A DNA stretch of 64,000 bases, from NCBI RefSeq assembly GCF_000344805.1, contig NC_020453.1:5675001-5739000 (forward strand), in the 5' to 3' direction. This document shows positions 33,656-42,165 of the stretch, piece by piece. The notes below the pieces were generated by a model. The model ran no database searches. It saw nothing but the letters and a program-made list of their open reading frames with translations, and had not been told where the DNA came from. Position 1 is the first letter of the stretch. Each line of letters begins with the position of its first letter. A program made the translations under genes and the position numbers. The stretch comes from Bradyrhizobium oligotrophicum S58 (GTDB taxonomy: Bacteria > Pseudomonadota > Alphaproteobacteria > Rhizobiales > Xanthobacteraceae).

Positions 33656-33765
33656 CGCTTTATGCCCAGATTTCGGAAATTTAATGTGCCTGACGGTGCC
33701 ACGCCCCCGTGACCTCGGCGTTGTCCATCATCACATAGCGATGAGAGTTGACAGGGAAGGATGCC

Positions 33766-34599
33766 ATGAAGCGCGGTGTGACGGTTTTGGCCTGTGTGTC
33801 TGCCCTGGCTGTAGCCGGCTACTTTGCGATGGCCAAATGGGGTATCCAGCACGAGAGCCGAGAGTTCTTCGATGCCGAGCGGCAGCGGCCGATCACGGTC
33901 GACGTCGCAGTGCGCCAGGACTACGAGATGAAGGCCAATGCCGGGCTGTGGCGGCTGCCGGTCGCCATCATCAGCAACGGCAACACGGTGAAGAACACCG
34001 AGTACTCGTTCCTGGCGAACGTGTTTGCCGCCCGCGGCTATCTGGTTGCCAGCGTCCAGCAGGATCTGCCGACCGACCCGCCGCTCGTCACCGATGTCGG
34101 CCAGCCCTATGTCGGCCGGCTCGGCGTCTACAAGAAGGGCGAGGCCAACATCCTTTGCGTGCTGAACGAGATGAAGAAGCGGCATCCGAACGCCGACTAC
34201 GCACACCTGACACTCGTCGGCCATTCCAATGGCGGCGACACCGCGATGTATTTCGCCAAGGAGCATCCGAACATCGTCAGCCAGGTGGTGACGCTGGACA
34301 ATCTCCGTGTCCCGTTCGTGATCAGGGACAAGCTGAAGATTCTCTCCTTCCGTTCCGACGATCCCCAGTTCAAGACCGATCCCGGCGTGCTTCCTTCGCA
34401 GGTCGGCAAGAAGAGCGGCATCGACATCATCAAGACCGAATTCCAGCACACCTGGATGAGCGACCGGGGCCCTTACACGGCGCGGGAACGGATCCAGGCG
34501 ACGCTCGACAAATATCTCGGCGGTGACGCGACCAGCGAGCTGGCACCGGCCGATACGGACAACCTGATCGTCAACAATGCGGCAGCCGCGCTGCCCTGA
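33766..34599 (+). CDS. Secreted or membrane-anchored alpha/beta hydrolase
   Basis: From the ATG at 33766, with GGAAGG 5 bases upstream, the product is 277 residues. A hydrophobic segment at about 5-22 (VTVLACVSALAVAGYFAM) is a signal or anchor. The fold is an alpha/beta hydrolase: LPVAIISNGN (oxyanion side), the nucleophile elbow LVGHSNGGD and a C-terminal candidate His in FQHTWMSD. There is no lid domain. Related proteins are labelled dienelactone-hydrolase-like or lipase-like; the substrate is unknown. It has its own terminator at 34648-34670 and no operon partners. Confidence 0.85.
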   Translation: MKRGVTVLACVSALAVAGYFAMAKWGIQHESREFFDAERQRPITVDVAVRQDYEMKANAGLWRLPVAIISNGNTVKNTEYSFLANVFAARGYLVASVQQDLPTDPPLVTDVGQPYVGRLGVYKKGEANILCVLNEMKKRHPNADYAHLTLVGHSNGGDTAMYFAKEHPNIVSQVVTLDNLRVPFVIRDKLKILSFRSDDPQFKTDPGVLPSQVGKKSGIDIIKTEFQHTWMSDRGPYTARERIQATLDKYLGGDATSELAPADTDNLIVNNAAAALP

Positions 34600-34647
34600 C
34601 GCCAGCTGAACGTGGCTAACTGAAGGCGAAATACACGGCAGCGCCAT

Positions 34648-34670
34648 CTCGGGCGCGATGCGCGCCCGAG
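34648..34670 (+). terminator. Intrinsic-type terminator after the alpha/beta hydrolase
   Basis: The perfect 10-bp stem CTCGGGCGCG/CGCGCCCGAG with a 3-base loop is followed by CTTTGCT. It starts 49 bp past the stop codon. Confidence 0.7.
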
Positions 34671-34836
34671 CTTTGCTGGTCGGTCTCCTCGAAGCGAAAC
34701 GATGGCGCGGGGAATAATGCCGGGTGATGGCCTCATCCGGCACAAGCCTCGTTGCGTGCGACAAACCGGCGCGACGGGCAGACAACGCAGGGCAGCCCCG
34801 CATATCGCGCGGCCGCCATGCGCTGCCCGACGAGAA

Positions 34837-35130
34837 TTACTGCTGCGGCTTCTTGACCGGCGGGCCGCTCTTGTTGCCCGGCATGCCCTTGACGTTCGAC
34901 GGATCCTGCGCGCTCACGTCCGGGTTTTGCCGGTTGATCGTGGAGGACGAACCCACGGTGCCGGTTTCCGTCGCCGAGAGTCCGTTCTTGTTGCCGGGCG
35001 CGCCCTGGATGCCCGCTCCGGAATTCTGCGCGCTCGGCGGCGGCGTGGTCTGCTGCTGCCCGCCCTGTGCCAGGGCTGAGCTGGCCGAGACGACGAACGC
35101 ACACGCAATCAAGCTGACGATTGGTTTCAT
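34837..35130 (-). CDS. Small exported protein with two GNK(N/S)G repeat units
   Basis: The ATG at 35130 has a strong RBS (GGAGG, 8 bases upstream), giving 97 residues. Residues 1-21 form a clear Sec signal (MKPIVSLIACAFVVSASSALA-Q cleavage). The mature part of about 75 residues is Gln/Gly/Pro/Ser-rich and has two related units: SAQNSGAGIQGAPGNKNG near the middle and SAQDPSNVKGMPGNKSG at the end, with a TETGTVGSSSTINRQNPDV linker. No cysteines or enzyme motif. Such low-complexity exported proteins are common in Bradyrhizobium; function is unknown. Divergent from the flavin reductase. Confidence 0.82.
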   Translation of the reverse strand: MKPIVSLIACAFVVSASSALAQGGQQQTTPPPSAQNSGAGIQGAPGNKNGLSATETGTVGSSSTINRQNPDVSAQDPSNVKGMPGNKSGPPVKKPQQ

Positions 35131-35316
35131 TGGCGTGACCTCCATTTTGTAGTTGCTGTGCTGTTCGAACGTGGCGCCGCCGCAGCCGTTCCCCGGAACA
35201 CCAGATTCAGAAAGCGCCGCTGCAGCGGTGATGCGCAGCCGCTGCCCGCTTTATCGGCTTCCGCATTGCACCACCGCCAACTACCCTCCGACGACTCACC
35301 GCACCCAGAGGCCGCC

Positions 35317-35928
35317 ATGCAATACCTCTCGACCGATCTCAGCCCGCGCGAGCGCTACAAGATCCTGACCTCGTTCGTGCTGCCGCGACCGATCGCCTGG
35401 GTGACGACAACGAGCGGGACGGGGATCGTCAACGCAGCCCCCTTCTCGTTCTTCAACGTGCTCGGCGAGGACCCGCCGCTCTGCGTGTTCGCCATCAACC
35501 TGCGTCCGGACGGCCGGGTGAAGGACACGCTGGTCAACATCCGCCGCGCCGGCGAGTTCGTGGTCCACATCACCGACGAGCCGCTGGCAGAGGCGATGCA
35601 CGAGACCGGCGGCGACTTTCCACCTGAGATCAGCGAGCCCGATCATCTCGGGCTCAGGCTCGCGCCGTCGCGCATGATCGCGGTGCCGCGGCTGGCGGAC
35701 GCGCCGTTCGCGATGGAGTGCAAGACCTGGCAGCTGATCGACGTCAACGGCGATCGCGTGCTGGTGCTCGGCGAGGGCCTTGCCTTCCACATCCGCGACG
35801 AATTGTGGGACACCGAGAAGATGCGGGTCGCGATGGAGCTGTTCCACCCCATCGGCCGCATGTTCGCCGACCGCTACTGCCGCACCAACGACCGGATGGA
35901 TTTCCCGCCGGCCAAAGGCGCGGGGTGA
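35317..35928 (+). CDS. Flavin reductase-like FMN-binding split-barrel protein
   Basis: The ATG at 35317, after AGAGG, gives 203 residues; a longer open frame upstream has no supporting start. The split-barrel flavin fold shows KILTSFVLPRPIAWVTT, VNAAPFSFFNVLGEDPPLCVFAI, DTLVNIRRAGEFVVHI and RLADAPFAMECKTW, and ends in a putative HPIGRM motif. Such proteins bind FMN and reduce it for a monooxygenase, or act as FMN-dependent reductases. No monooxygenase gene is adjacent. It is convergent with sorB. Confidence 0.9.
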   Translation: MQYLSTDLSPRERYKILTSFVLPRPIAWVTTTSGTGIVNAAPFSFFNVLGEDPPLCVFAINLRPDGRVKDTLVNIRRAGEFVVHITDEPLAEAMHETGGDFPPEISEPDHLGLRLAPSRMIAVPRLADAPFAMECKTWQLIDVNGDRVLVLGEGLAFHIRDELWDTEKMRVAMELFHPIGRMFADRYCRTNDRMDFPPAKGAG

Positions 35929-35968
35929 CCTCTCTCACCGCCGCACCACGGCCTCTGCTGGCCGAGCC

Positions 35969-36292
35969 TCAGTAGGCCGCGGCGAGATAATCGACGATCT
36001 TGCCGACGTCGGCTTCGTCGATCGGCGCGGCATAGACCTTGATCATCTTGGTGACCTCCGCCTGCCAGAAGTCCTTCTTGTTCTTCATCGGCGGTTGCGT
36101 GTTGATGTAATCCGCCGAATGACAGGCCGTGCAGTTGCCCTGCACGACCTCCAGATTCGGTCCCGGCTTGAAGACGGCCACTTCCTGCGGAATCTGATAG
36201 TTGACCGGAGCTGCGGTGACCGAGGCTGGGCCGCTCGCAAGCCAGCACAGGCCGCAACTCATGACGATGGCGATGAGAGATGTCCGTTGCAT
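35969..36292 (-). CDS. sorB: Cytochrome c subunit of sulfite dehydrogenase
   Basis: The 107-residue protein begins at MQRTSLIAIV; this ATG has GGGAG 7 bases upstream, unlike the ATG 6 bases earlier. A Sec signal of about 27 residues is followed by a monoheme cytochrome c with C-x2-C-H (GNCTACHSADYINTQPP) and a Met axial candidate in EVTKMIKVYAAP, as in SorB. It accepts electrons from SorA in the periplasm and passes them to cytochrome c. It lies 11 bp after sorA. Confidence 0.93.
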   Translation of the reverse strand: MQRTSLIAIVMSCGLCWLASGPASVTAAPVNYQIPQEVAVFKPGPNLEVVQGNCTACHSADYINTQPPMKNKKDFWQAEVTKMIKVYAAPIDEADVGKIVDYLAAAY

Positions 36293-36303
36293 GGTCATGC
36301 TCC

Positions 36304-37503
36304 CTAGGCCACCGCGACGCGCACGGTTTCGACGACGTTGCGCAAATAGCCAGCCGGATTCCAGCGCGGCGCGTCCGGCTGCGTCTCACCGGAATTGCTG
36401 GTCGCCCGGACCTTGAGTTCGTGAGCGCCTGAGGCGAGCTTCACCGGCAGTTTCCATTCGCGGAACGAATATTTGCCGAGGTCCTTGCCGAGCTTGGCGT
36501 TGGTCCAGGTCTTGCCGCCGTCGGTCGAGACCGCGACCTCCTTGATGCCTGCCCCGCCGTCGAATGCCATGCCCCGAAGCGTGGTGCGGCCGGTCTTCAG
36601 CTTGGCGCCGTCGGCGACGCTGGTGATGAACGAGCGCACGGTGAAGCGGTTGATCGGGATCGTTGCTTTCGGCGTGGTGCCGGGCTCGACCGCATTGTTC
36701 GGCGTATCCGGAATCCGGTACGCCGACTTCATCCAGAAGCCGTCGAACACGCTGTCGATCACGGTGATCTCGTTCAGGTGCTTCACCCAGTAGGTACCGT
36801 AATAACCGGGCACGATCAGGCGCAGCGGAAAGCCGTTGAGGAACGGCAGGTCCTCGCCGTTCATGCCGTAGGCCAGCATCACCTCGCCGCTCATGGCATG
36901 ATCGAGGTCGAGCGCCTTGACGAAATCCGGCGTCTTGTCGACGATCGGCCCGTCCATGCCGCCGAAGGTGACCTGCCTGGCGCCGGCCTGCACGCCTGCC
37001 ATCTCCAGCACGCTCTTCAGCGGCACGCCGCGCCACCGCGCATTGCCCATGGCGCCGTTGCCGAGTTGGCCGCCAGCGACACGCGGCTCGAAAAAGCCGC
37101 GGCTGTTGCCGGAGCATTGGTTGACGGCGACGATCTCGGTCGCCTTCATCTTCCGGATGTCCTTGAGCGACAGCTTGAGCGGCTTGTCGACCTTGCCCTT
37201 GATCTCGAGCGTGAACTTGTCCGGATCGAGATCGTAGGGTAGGCCCGCCAGATGATAGCGGACGAAGAACGCGTTGTTCGGCGTGATCGGACCGTCATTG
37301 AACACCGCGAACGGCGTTTCAAGTTGCGGCGGCCGGCTGGTCAGGCCGATCATGGGCCGTTTCTGCGGATACTTCACCAGCGGCCGTTCGCCATTGGCGA
37401 AGGGCAGTGTCACGACGTCCCCGGCCAGTGCGCTGGTCCCGCCAAAGCCGCCCAGCAACGCAGCGAGCCCCGCTCGCTTGAGCAGGTCGCGTCTGTCGAT
37501 CAT
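36304..37503 (-). CDS. sorA: Sulfite:cytochrome c oxidoreductase molybdopterin subunit
   Basis: The ATG at 37503 (GGAGGGAG upstream) gives 399 residues. A Tat signal is at the N-terminus (MIDRRDLLKRAGLAALLGGF). The sulfite-oxidase fold carries the Mo-ligand Cys in NQCSGNSRGFFEPR, with FFVRYHLAGLPYDLD before it and the dimerisation domain with DGGAGIKEVAVSTDGGKTW and W-type AGYLRNVVETVRV at the end. It oxidises sulfite to sulfate in the periplasm, which fits detoxification or lithotrophic energy from sulfur compounds. Cotranscribed with sorB. Confidence 0.94.
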   Translation of the reverse strand: MIDRRDLLKRAGLAALLGGFGGTSALAGDVVTLPFANGERPLVKYPQKRPMIGLTSRPPQLETPFAVFNDGPITPNNAFFVRYHLAGLPYDLDPDKFTLEIKGKVDKPLKLSLKDIRKMKATEIVAVNQCSGNSRGFFEPRVAGGQLGNGAMGNARWRGVPLKSVLEMAGVQAGARQVTFGGMDGPIVDKTPDFVKALDLDHAMSGEVMLAYGMNGEDLPFLNGFPLRLIVPGYYGTYWVKHLNEITVIDSVFDGFWMKSAYRIPDTPNNAVEPGTTPKATIPINRFTVRSFITSVADGAKLKTGRTTLRGMAFDGGAGIKEVAVSTDGGKTWTNAKLGKDLGKYSFREWKLPVKLASGAHELKVRATSNSGETQPDAPRWNPAGYLRNVVETVRVAVA

Positions 37504-37670
37504 GGTACTCCCTCCGGAGTTGTCGTTCCGGCCTGCGGTCATCACCGCAGGTCCAGCTCAGTCGATGGTGTCGGCTTCCGGCACCGGCCACCGTTCCGGA
37601 TGATGGTTGCACGATTCTCCCGCCGTGAGGAGAGGTGCAAACGTCCGTCCCGCCGCGCTCCTGGAACTCG

Positions 37671-37800
37671 CAGGGTGGGCAAAGCGCCGCCGTCAGGCGG
37701 CGCGTGCCCACCGACGGTGCCGGCAAGGGACCAAGGTGGGCACGGCGCTGGACAGCCATCGCATGCCGCGATGACCTCGGCGCGCCTTTGCCCACCTACG
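37671..37800. repeat. Palindromic intergenic repeat, family C (copy 2)
   Basis: The ends CAGGGTGGGCAAAG (from 37671) and CTTTGCCCACCTACG (37786-37800) and the inner GGCGCGTGCCCACC and GGTGGGCACGGCGC match copy 1 at 27762-27899. The ends have drifted slightly (one base missing in the right arm). It fills part of the 490-bp gene-free gap between sorA and the GST gene. Confidence 0.8.
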
Positions 37801-37829
37801 CGCTGTGCAGCACGCGATTGCATCTCAGC

Positions 37830-37967
37830 TGTCATCACCCGCGAAGGCGGGTGATCCAGTATTCCAGAGACAGTCGTAATAGACGGAGAGGCCGCGGCGT
37901 ACTGGATGTCCCGCCTGAGCCGGTCATCGGGCTCGCCATAGGCGAGACCCGGTGGCGGGGCATGACA
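37830..37967. repeat. Palindromic intergenic repeat, family F
   Basis: The left part TGTCATCACCCGC with GGTGATCCAGTA pairs with TACTGGAT and GGCGGGGCATGACA at the right end, over about 138 bp. It directly follows the family C copy, so the 37504-37993 gap is essentially two tandem palindromic elements. No gene seen in this gap. Confidence 0.7.
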
Positions 37968-37993
37968 GCAGAGTTTTAGGCCCGAGCGCAGCT

Positions 37994-38869
37994 CTAAGTC
38001 GCCTGCCCGACCTTGTCCTGCGTCTTGGTATCGAAATCGCTGGCGTCGTGGCGCTCGTGGAGCTGGCTTTTTGGATCGCCGGAGACGCGGTTGACCATGC
38101 GGCCGCGCTTCACCGGCGTGCGCTGCGCAATCTGGTCAGTCCAGCGCTGGACGTTCTTGTAGTCCTGCACCGAGAGGAATTCCCCGCCCTCATAGAGCAG
38201 GCCCTTGGCGAGCGCACCGTACCACGGCCAGACCGCGATGTCGGCGATGGTGTAGTCGGGGCCGGCGAGATATTCGCTCTCGGCGAGACGGCGGTCGAGC
38301 ACGTCGAGCTGGCGCTTCACCTCCATCGCGAAGCGGTCGATGGCGTATTCGATCTTGGTCGGCGCATAGGCATAGAAGTGACCGAAGCCGCCGCCGAGAT
38401 AGGGTGCGGCGCCCATCTGCCAGAACAGCCAGGACAGGCATTCGGCGCGCTTGGCCGGCTCGGTCGGCAGGAAGGCACCGAACTTCTCGGCGAGATGGAC
38501 CAGGATCGCCCCCGACTCGAACACGCGGATGGGCTCTGGCCCGCTGCGGTCCAGCAGCGCCGGGATCTTGGAGTTCGGGTTGATCGCGACGAAGCCCGAG
38601 CCGAACTGATCGCCCTCGCCGATGCGGATGAGCCAGGCGTCATATTCGGCGCCTGAATGACCGAGCGCCAGCAGCTCCTCCAGCATCACCGTGACCTTGA
38701 CGCCATTCGGCGTCCCCAGAGAATAGAGTTGCAAGGGATGACGCCCGACAGGCAATTCCTTCTCAGAGATCGGTCCCGCGATCGGCCGGTTGATGTTGGC
38801 GAAGCGGCCGCCGCTCGCCTTGTTCCAGGTCCAGACCTTGGGCGGCACGTAGCTGTTCTGTTCGGACAC
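37994..38869 (-). CDS. yghU: YghU-type glutathione S-transferase / disulfide-bond oxidoreductase
   Basis: A GTG start at 38869 is chosen: GGAG lies 6 bases before it and the family begins near NSYVPPKVW. This gives 291 residues. The YghU marks are KVWTWNKASGGRFANINRPIAGP, the GST thioredoxin-fold LPVGRHPLQLYSLGTPNGVKVTVMLEELLALG, NPNSKIPALLD and the C-terminal helical domain with YTIADIAVWPWYG. Members bind two glutathiones and reduce organic peroxides or disulfides. It is divergent from a thiolase-like gene. The two adjacent palindromic elements lie beyond its 3' end. Confidence 0.92.
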   Translation of the reverse strand: MSEQNSYVPPKVWTWNKASGGRFANINRPIAGPISEKELPVGRHPLQLYSLGTPNGVKVTVMLEELLALGHSGAEYDAWLIRIGEGDQFGSGFVAINPNSKIPALLDRSGPEPIRVFESGAILVHLAEKFGAFLPTEPAKRAECLSWLFWQMGAAPYLGGGFGHFYAYAPTKIEYAIDRFAMEVKRQLDVLDRRLAESEYLAGPDYTIADIAVWPWYGALAKGLLYEGGEFLSVQDYKNVQRWTDQIAQRTPVKRGRMVNRVSGDPKSQLHERHDASDFDTKTQDKVGQAT

Positions 38870-39014
38870 GAGAAACTCCGGCGTGAGCGGCAAAAGGAGC
38901 GAAGATTTTAGGCGCATATGCCGTGAAGCGGAAGCCATGCTGCGCGCGGACGGCGCCCACATTTTCTGCATTGCGCGGTCGAACCTGCGATGACAGAACG
39001 GAGACAAGACAACA

Positions 39015-40556
39015 ATGACGGCCCGTCCCTTGGAAACGCCGATGACTGCAAGTGCCCTGCCCCCGGAACGCATTCCCGTGATCGTCGGCGTGGGCGAGAT
39101 CGTCGATCGCCCCAAGGATATCGGCGACGGTCTCGAGCCGCTGGCGCTGCTCGAACAGGCGATCCGCCGGGCGGAAAATGATGCGGGCGCAAAGCTCATC
39201 CATGACACCGGCTCGCTCGACGTCGTCAACTTCCTGAGCTGGCGCTATCGCGATCCCGAGCAACTGCTGGCCCAGCGGCTCGGCGTGACCCCGGCGCATT
39301 GCTATTATGGTCCGGTCGGCGGCGAGAGCCCGATCCGCTATCTGCACGAGGCTGCCTTGCGCATCGCACGCGGCGAATGCGAGGTCGCCGTGGTCTGCGG
39401 CGCCGAAGCGCAATCGACCGCGACCAAGGCCGAGCGCGCCGGCGTGACCTTGCCGTGGACGCCTTTCGCCCATGACGTCGAAGAGCCGAAACGCGGCGCC
39501 GCGTTTCAGAAGCCGCTCGCGGTGAAGCTCGGCGTGTTCCGCCCGGTTTCGGTATATCCGTTCTACGAGGTCGCGAGCGCCGCCAAATGGGGCCAGACAC
39601 CGCGCCAGGCGCTCGCCGAATCCGGCGAGCTGTGGTCGCGCTTTTCCGCGGTCGCCGCCTACAACCCCAATGCCTGGCTGACGCGGCATTTTGCGCCTGA
39701 CGAGATCACGACGCCCTCCACCGACAACCGCCCGATCGCCTGGCCCTACACCAAGCTGATGGTCGCCAATCCCATGGTCAACATGGGCGCGGCGCTGATC
39801 CTGACCAGCCTGGCGAAGGCGCGCGCGGCGGGCGTTGCCGAGAGCCGCATGATCTATCCGCTCGGCGGCGCGTCGGCGGAGGATCCGCGCGACTATCTCA
39901 CGCGTGATCAGTTCGCCGAGAGCCATCCGCAGAATGCGGTGCTGCGGGCCGCGATGAATCTGGTCGGCGGCAAGGGGACGGCGTTCGACGTGATCGAGCT
40001 CTACAGCTGCTTCCCCTGCGTGCCGAAGATGGCACGGCGAACCCTTTGCCTCGGCGCCGATGTCGAACCGACCGTGACCGGCGGACTGACCTTCTTCGGC
40101 GCGCCGCTCAACACCTACATGACGCACGCCGCCTGCGCGATGGTGCGCAGGCTGCGCGGCGGCGGCGCCAGGCGGGGCCTGCTCTATGGCCAGGGCGGCT
40201 TCGTCACCAAGCATCATGCGCTGGTGATCTCACGCGAGCCGCCGCCATCGCTGTCACAGGAGGTGAGCGTGCAGGCGGAAGCCGATCGCCATCGCGCCGC
40301 TGCACCGGCCTTCGTCAGCGAGGCCAGCGGCAACGGCCGGGTCGAGAGCTTCACCGCGCTATTCGATCGCAACGGCGATGTCGAGCATGGCGTGGTGATG
40401 CTTCGCACCGAGCAGAACACGCGCACGCTGGCGCGCGTGCCGGCGCAGGACACAGCCACGCTGGCGCGGCTGATGGATCAGGACAGGACGCCGGTCGGCG
40501 CACTCGGCACCATCACGATGACCGCCGACGGGGTACCGGAGTGGCGGGGGAATTAG
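39015..40556 (+). CDS. Thiolase-like protein type 1 with extra C-terminal domain
   Basis: The 513-residue protein has an N-terminal thiolase fold (IPVIVGVGEIVDRP, VVNFLSWRYRDPEQLLAQRLG, YGPVGGESPIRYLHEAALRIARGE, VVCGAEAQSTA) and about 90 C-terminal residues (SFTALFDRNGDVEHGVVMLRTEQNTRTLARVP) of OB-like character, matching TLP1 proteins. At the usual nucleophile Cys position it has GGESP, so classical thiolase chemistry by Cys is doubtful; ELYSCFPCVP later contains cysteines. In mycobacteria TLP1 binds acyl-CoA. Role unknown, probably lipid metabolism. An in-frame ATG at 39042 is an alternative start. Confidence 0.88.
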   Translation: MTARPLETPMTASALPPERIPVIVGVGEIVDRPKDIGDGLEPLALLEQAIRRAENDAGAKLIHDTGSLDVVNFLSWRYRDPEQLLAQRLGVTPAHCYYGPVGGESPIRYLHEAALRIARGECEVAVVCGAEAQSTATKAERAGVTLPWTPFAHDVEEPKRGAAFQKPLAVKLGVFRPVSVYPFYEVASAAKWGQTPRQALAESGELWSRFSAVAAYNPNAWLTRHFAPDEITTPSTDNRPIAWPYTKLMVANPMVNMGAALILTSLAKARAAGVAESRMIYPLGGASAEDPRDYLTRDQFAESHPQNAVLRAAMNLVGGKGTAFDVIELYSCFPCVPKMARRTLCLGADVEPTVTGGLTFFGAPLNTYMTHAACAMVRRLRGGGARRGLLYGQGGFVTKHHALVISREPPPSLSQEVSVQAEADRHRAAAPAFVSEASGNGRVESFTALFDRNGDVEHGVVMLRTEQNTRTLARVPAQDTATLARLMDQDRTPVGALGTITMTADGVPEWRGN

Positions 40557-40572
40557 CTCAGCCTCCGTCACC

Positions 40573-40911
40573 TCACACGTCTCGCGCCTCGCGCTGCCAG
40601 CGCGCATAGGCAATGTCCCAGCTGGGCTCAGCGTCGGACACGAAGCCGAGCGTCTTGCCGGCACCGAGATCGCGGAAGCCGATCATGGCGCGGCGGTGCG
40701 CGCCGCTTTTGACATAGGCGCGCATGCTGGCTTCGTCGGTCCAGACCGTCAGGGTGTGGTAGATGCCATTTACCGGGCGGAGCGCGACGCGCAGATTGCC
40801 GGACGCCGCACGCGCTTGTCGCACGGCGCGCAGCGTGTGCCACCAGAACCGCACCAGGCGGGTGATGCCGCGATGCGGACGGAAGCCGGTGACGGAAACA
40901 TACACGTTCAT
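40573..40911 (-). CDS. Small alpha/beta-barrel protein, DUF3291- or ABM-like
   Basis: The ATG at 40911, with AGGAG 6 bases upstream, gives 112 residues; an upstream open extension lacks support. The protein looks like a dimeric ferredoxin-like barrel: NVYVSVTGFRPHRG, LRVALRPVNGIYHTLTVWTDEASMRAYVKSGAHRRAM and a C-terminal SWDIAYARWQREAR. WTDEASMRAYV.SGAH is the motif seen in DUF3291 and monooxygenase-like families. No catalytic residues can be named. It is convergent with the TLP1-like gene (16 bp between stops). Confidence 0.8.
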   Translation of the reverse strand: MNVYVSVTGFRPHRGITRLVRFWWHTLRAVRQARAASGNLRVALRPVNGIYHTLTVWTDEASMRAYVKSGAHRRAMIGFRDLGAGKTLGFVSDAEPSWDIAYARWQREARDV

Positions 40912-41031
40912 GGCGCGCTCCTGGGATCGCGGACCGCCACGCAGCTCCATCGGCCGCACGGACAGCTGTGAGCACAACGCTGCTCGGCGCATCCTGGATG
41001 TCAGACGGCGCAACGAGCCCAGCGAGCCGCT

Positions 41032-42126
41032 TCAGCGCCCATCGCGCCTGGACGGCGCATTCTCAGGCAGCGCACCCGTGGTCTCCGCAGCCGCCGGAGA
41101 CGCGTGGCTGTCGCCCGCGAGTTGCTGCTCGCGCTTGCGCTCGAGCGCCTCGTCGCGGCGGGCGGCGGCGATCGCCAGGCCAGGACTGAGCTTGAGCGCC
41201 TGATTGAAATCGGCGAGCGCGCGATCGTAGCTCCCCTTTGCCAGCCAGACTGCGCCACGGTCGCTGTACAATTCGGGATCGCTGAAGCTCATGCGCACCG
41301 CGCGATCGAGATCGACCAGGGCCTCGTCGAGCTCACCCTTCTGCTGAAACGCAAGGGCGCGATCATGAAACAGCGCGGGGTTGTTCGAATCCAACCTGAT
41401 CGCCCGCTCGTAGTCGGCCAGCGCGCGGTCCCAGCGTCCCATGCGGCCGAGGTCCCGGGCACGGTAGCGGTAGATGTCGGCAATCCGGGGCGCGAGCCGG
41501 ACCGCCTCGTCGAAGTCGGCGACGGCGTGCTCCAGATCGCCCTGCTGACTGCGTTCCAGCGCGCGCCTGAGGAAAGCCGCAGCCGTCGTCGGCCCCACCG
41601 GCGCTACGGCTCTGGCGTCGGCGGCGGGCGGCTGAGCGGCAGCGCCGATCGCCGGTGGCGGTGATGCCGGACGCATGGCGTTGGCGGTGTCCTGCACGGG
41701 CGGCGGCGCGGCCGCCTCGCGTTGCGGCTCGGATCGCGGCTGCGGCGACGGCTGCAGGGTGACCGAGCGCGTCGGCGGCGGCTTGCTCGTCCAATCACCA
41801 AGCGACGGCAGCAACAGGATCTCGAGCCCGATCAGGATGGCGCTGAGCACGGCGGTCGCCGCGGTGAACTGCAGGATCGCGTCCCAGCGTTCACGCCGGA
41901 CGCGGTTGCGCTCGAAGGCGAGATGGTCGTCGTACTCGGTACGCAGGTCAGGGTCGCGCAGCACCTTGTAGGCGACGATGATCATCTTGAGCTGATGCTC
42001 CGACGCCGCATCGCCACCCCCTCTGAGATCTGGATGGTGCGCCTTTGCAGCCTGTCGAAAGGCCCGCTTGATCGTATCGAGATCGGCGCGCGGCGAAACA
42101 CCGAGCACCTCGTAATGCGTTTTCAT
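41032..42126 (-). CDS. DnaJ-domain membrane protein with TPR repeats
   Basis: The 364-residue protein joins three parts. Residues 1-70 are a J domain with HPD at 31-33 (HYEVLGVSPRADLDTIKRAFRQAAKAHHPDL). A transmembrane segment lies at about 82-108 after basic RNRVRRERW, followed by a Pro/Ala-rich linker to about 185. From about 185 to 340 there are four or more TPR units (RALERSQQGDLEHAVADFDEAVRLAP, RMGRWDRALADYERAIRLD, QQKGELDEALVDLDRAVRMS, LAKGSYDRALADFNQALKLSP). The J domain would recruit DnaK at the inner face while the TPRs bind a client, probably in the periplasm if the topology is N-in. Client unknown. The MBL gene is 39 bp upstream on the same strand. Confidence 0.9.
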   Translation of the reverse strand: MKTHYEVLGVSPRADLDTIKRAFRQAAKAHHPDLRGGGDAASEHQLKMIIVAYKVLRDPDLRTEYDDHLAFERNRVRRERWDAILQFTAATAVLSAILIGLEILLLPSLGDWTSKPPPTRSVTLQPSPQPRSEPQREAAAPPPVQDTANAMRPASPPPAIGAAAQPPAADARAVAPVGPTTAAAFLRRALERSQQGDLEHAVADFDEAVRLAPRIADIYRYRARDLGRMGRWDRALADYERAIRLDSNNPALFHDRALAFQQKGELDEALVDLDRAVRMSFSDPELYSDRGAVWLAKGSYDRALADFNQALKLSPGLAIAAARRDEALERKREQQLAGDSHASPAAAETTGALPENAPSRRDGR

Positions 42127-42165
42127 AATTCAGCCTCGCGGCCCGCTCCCCCGCTCCGTTCGGGA

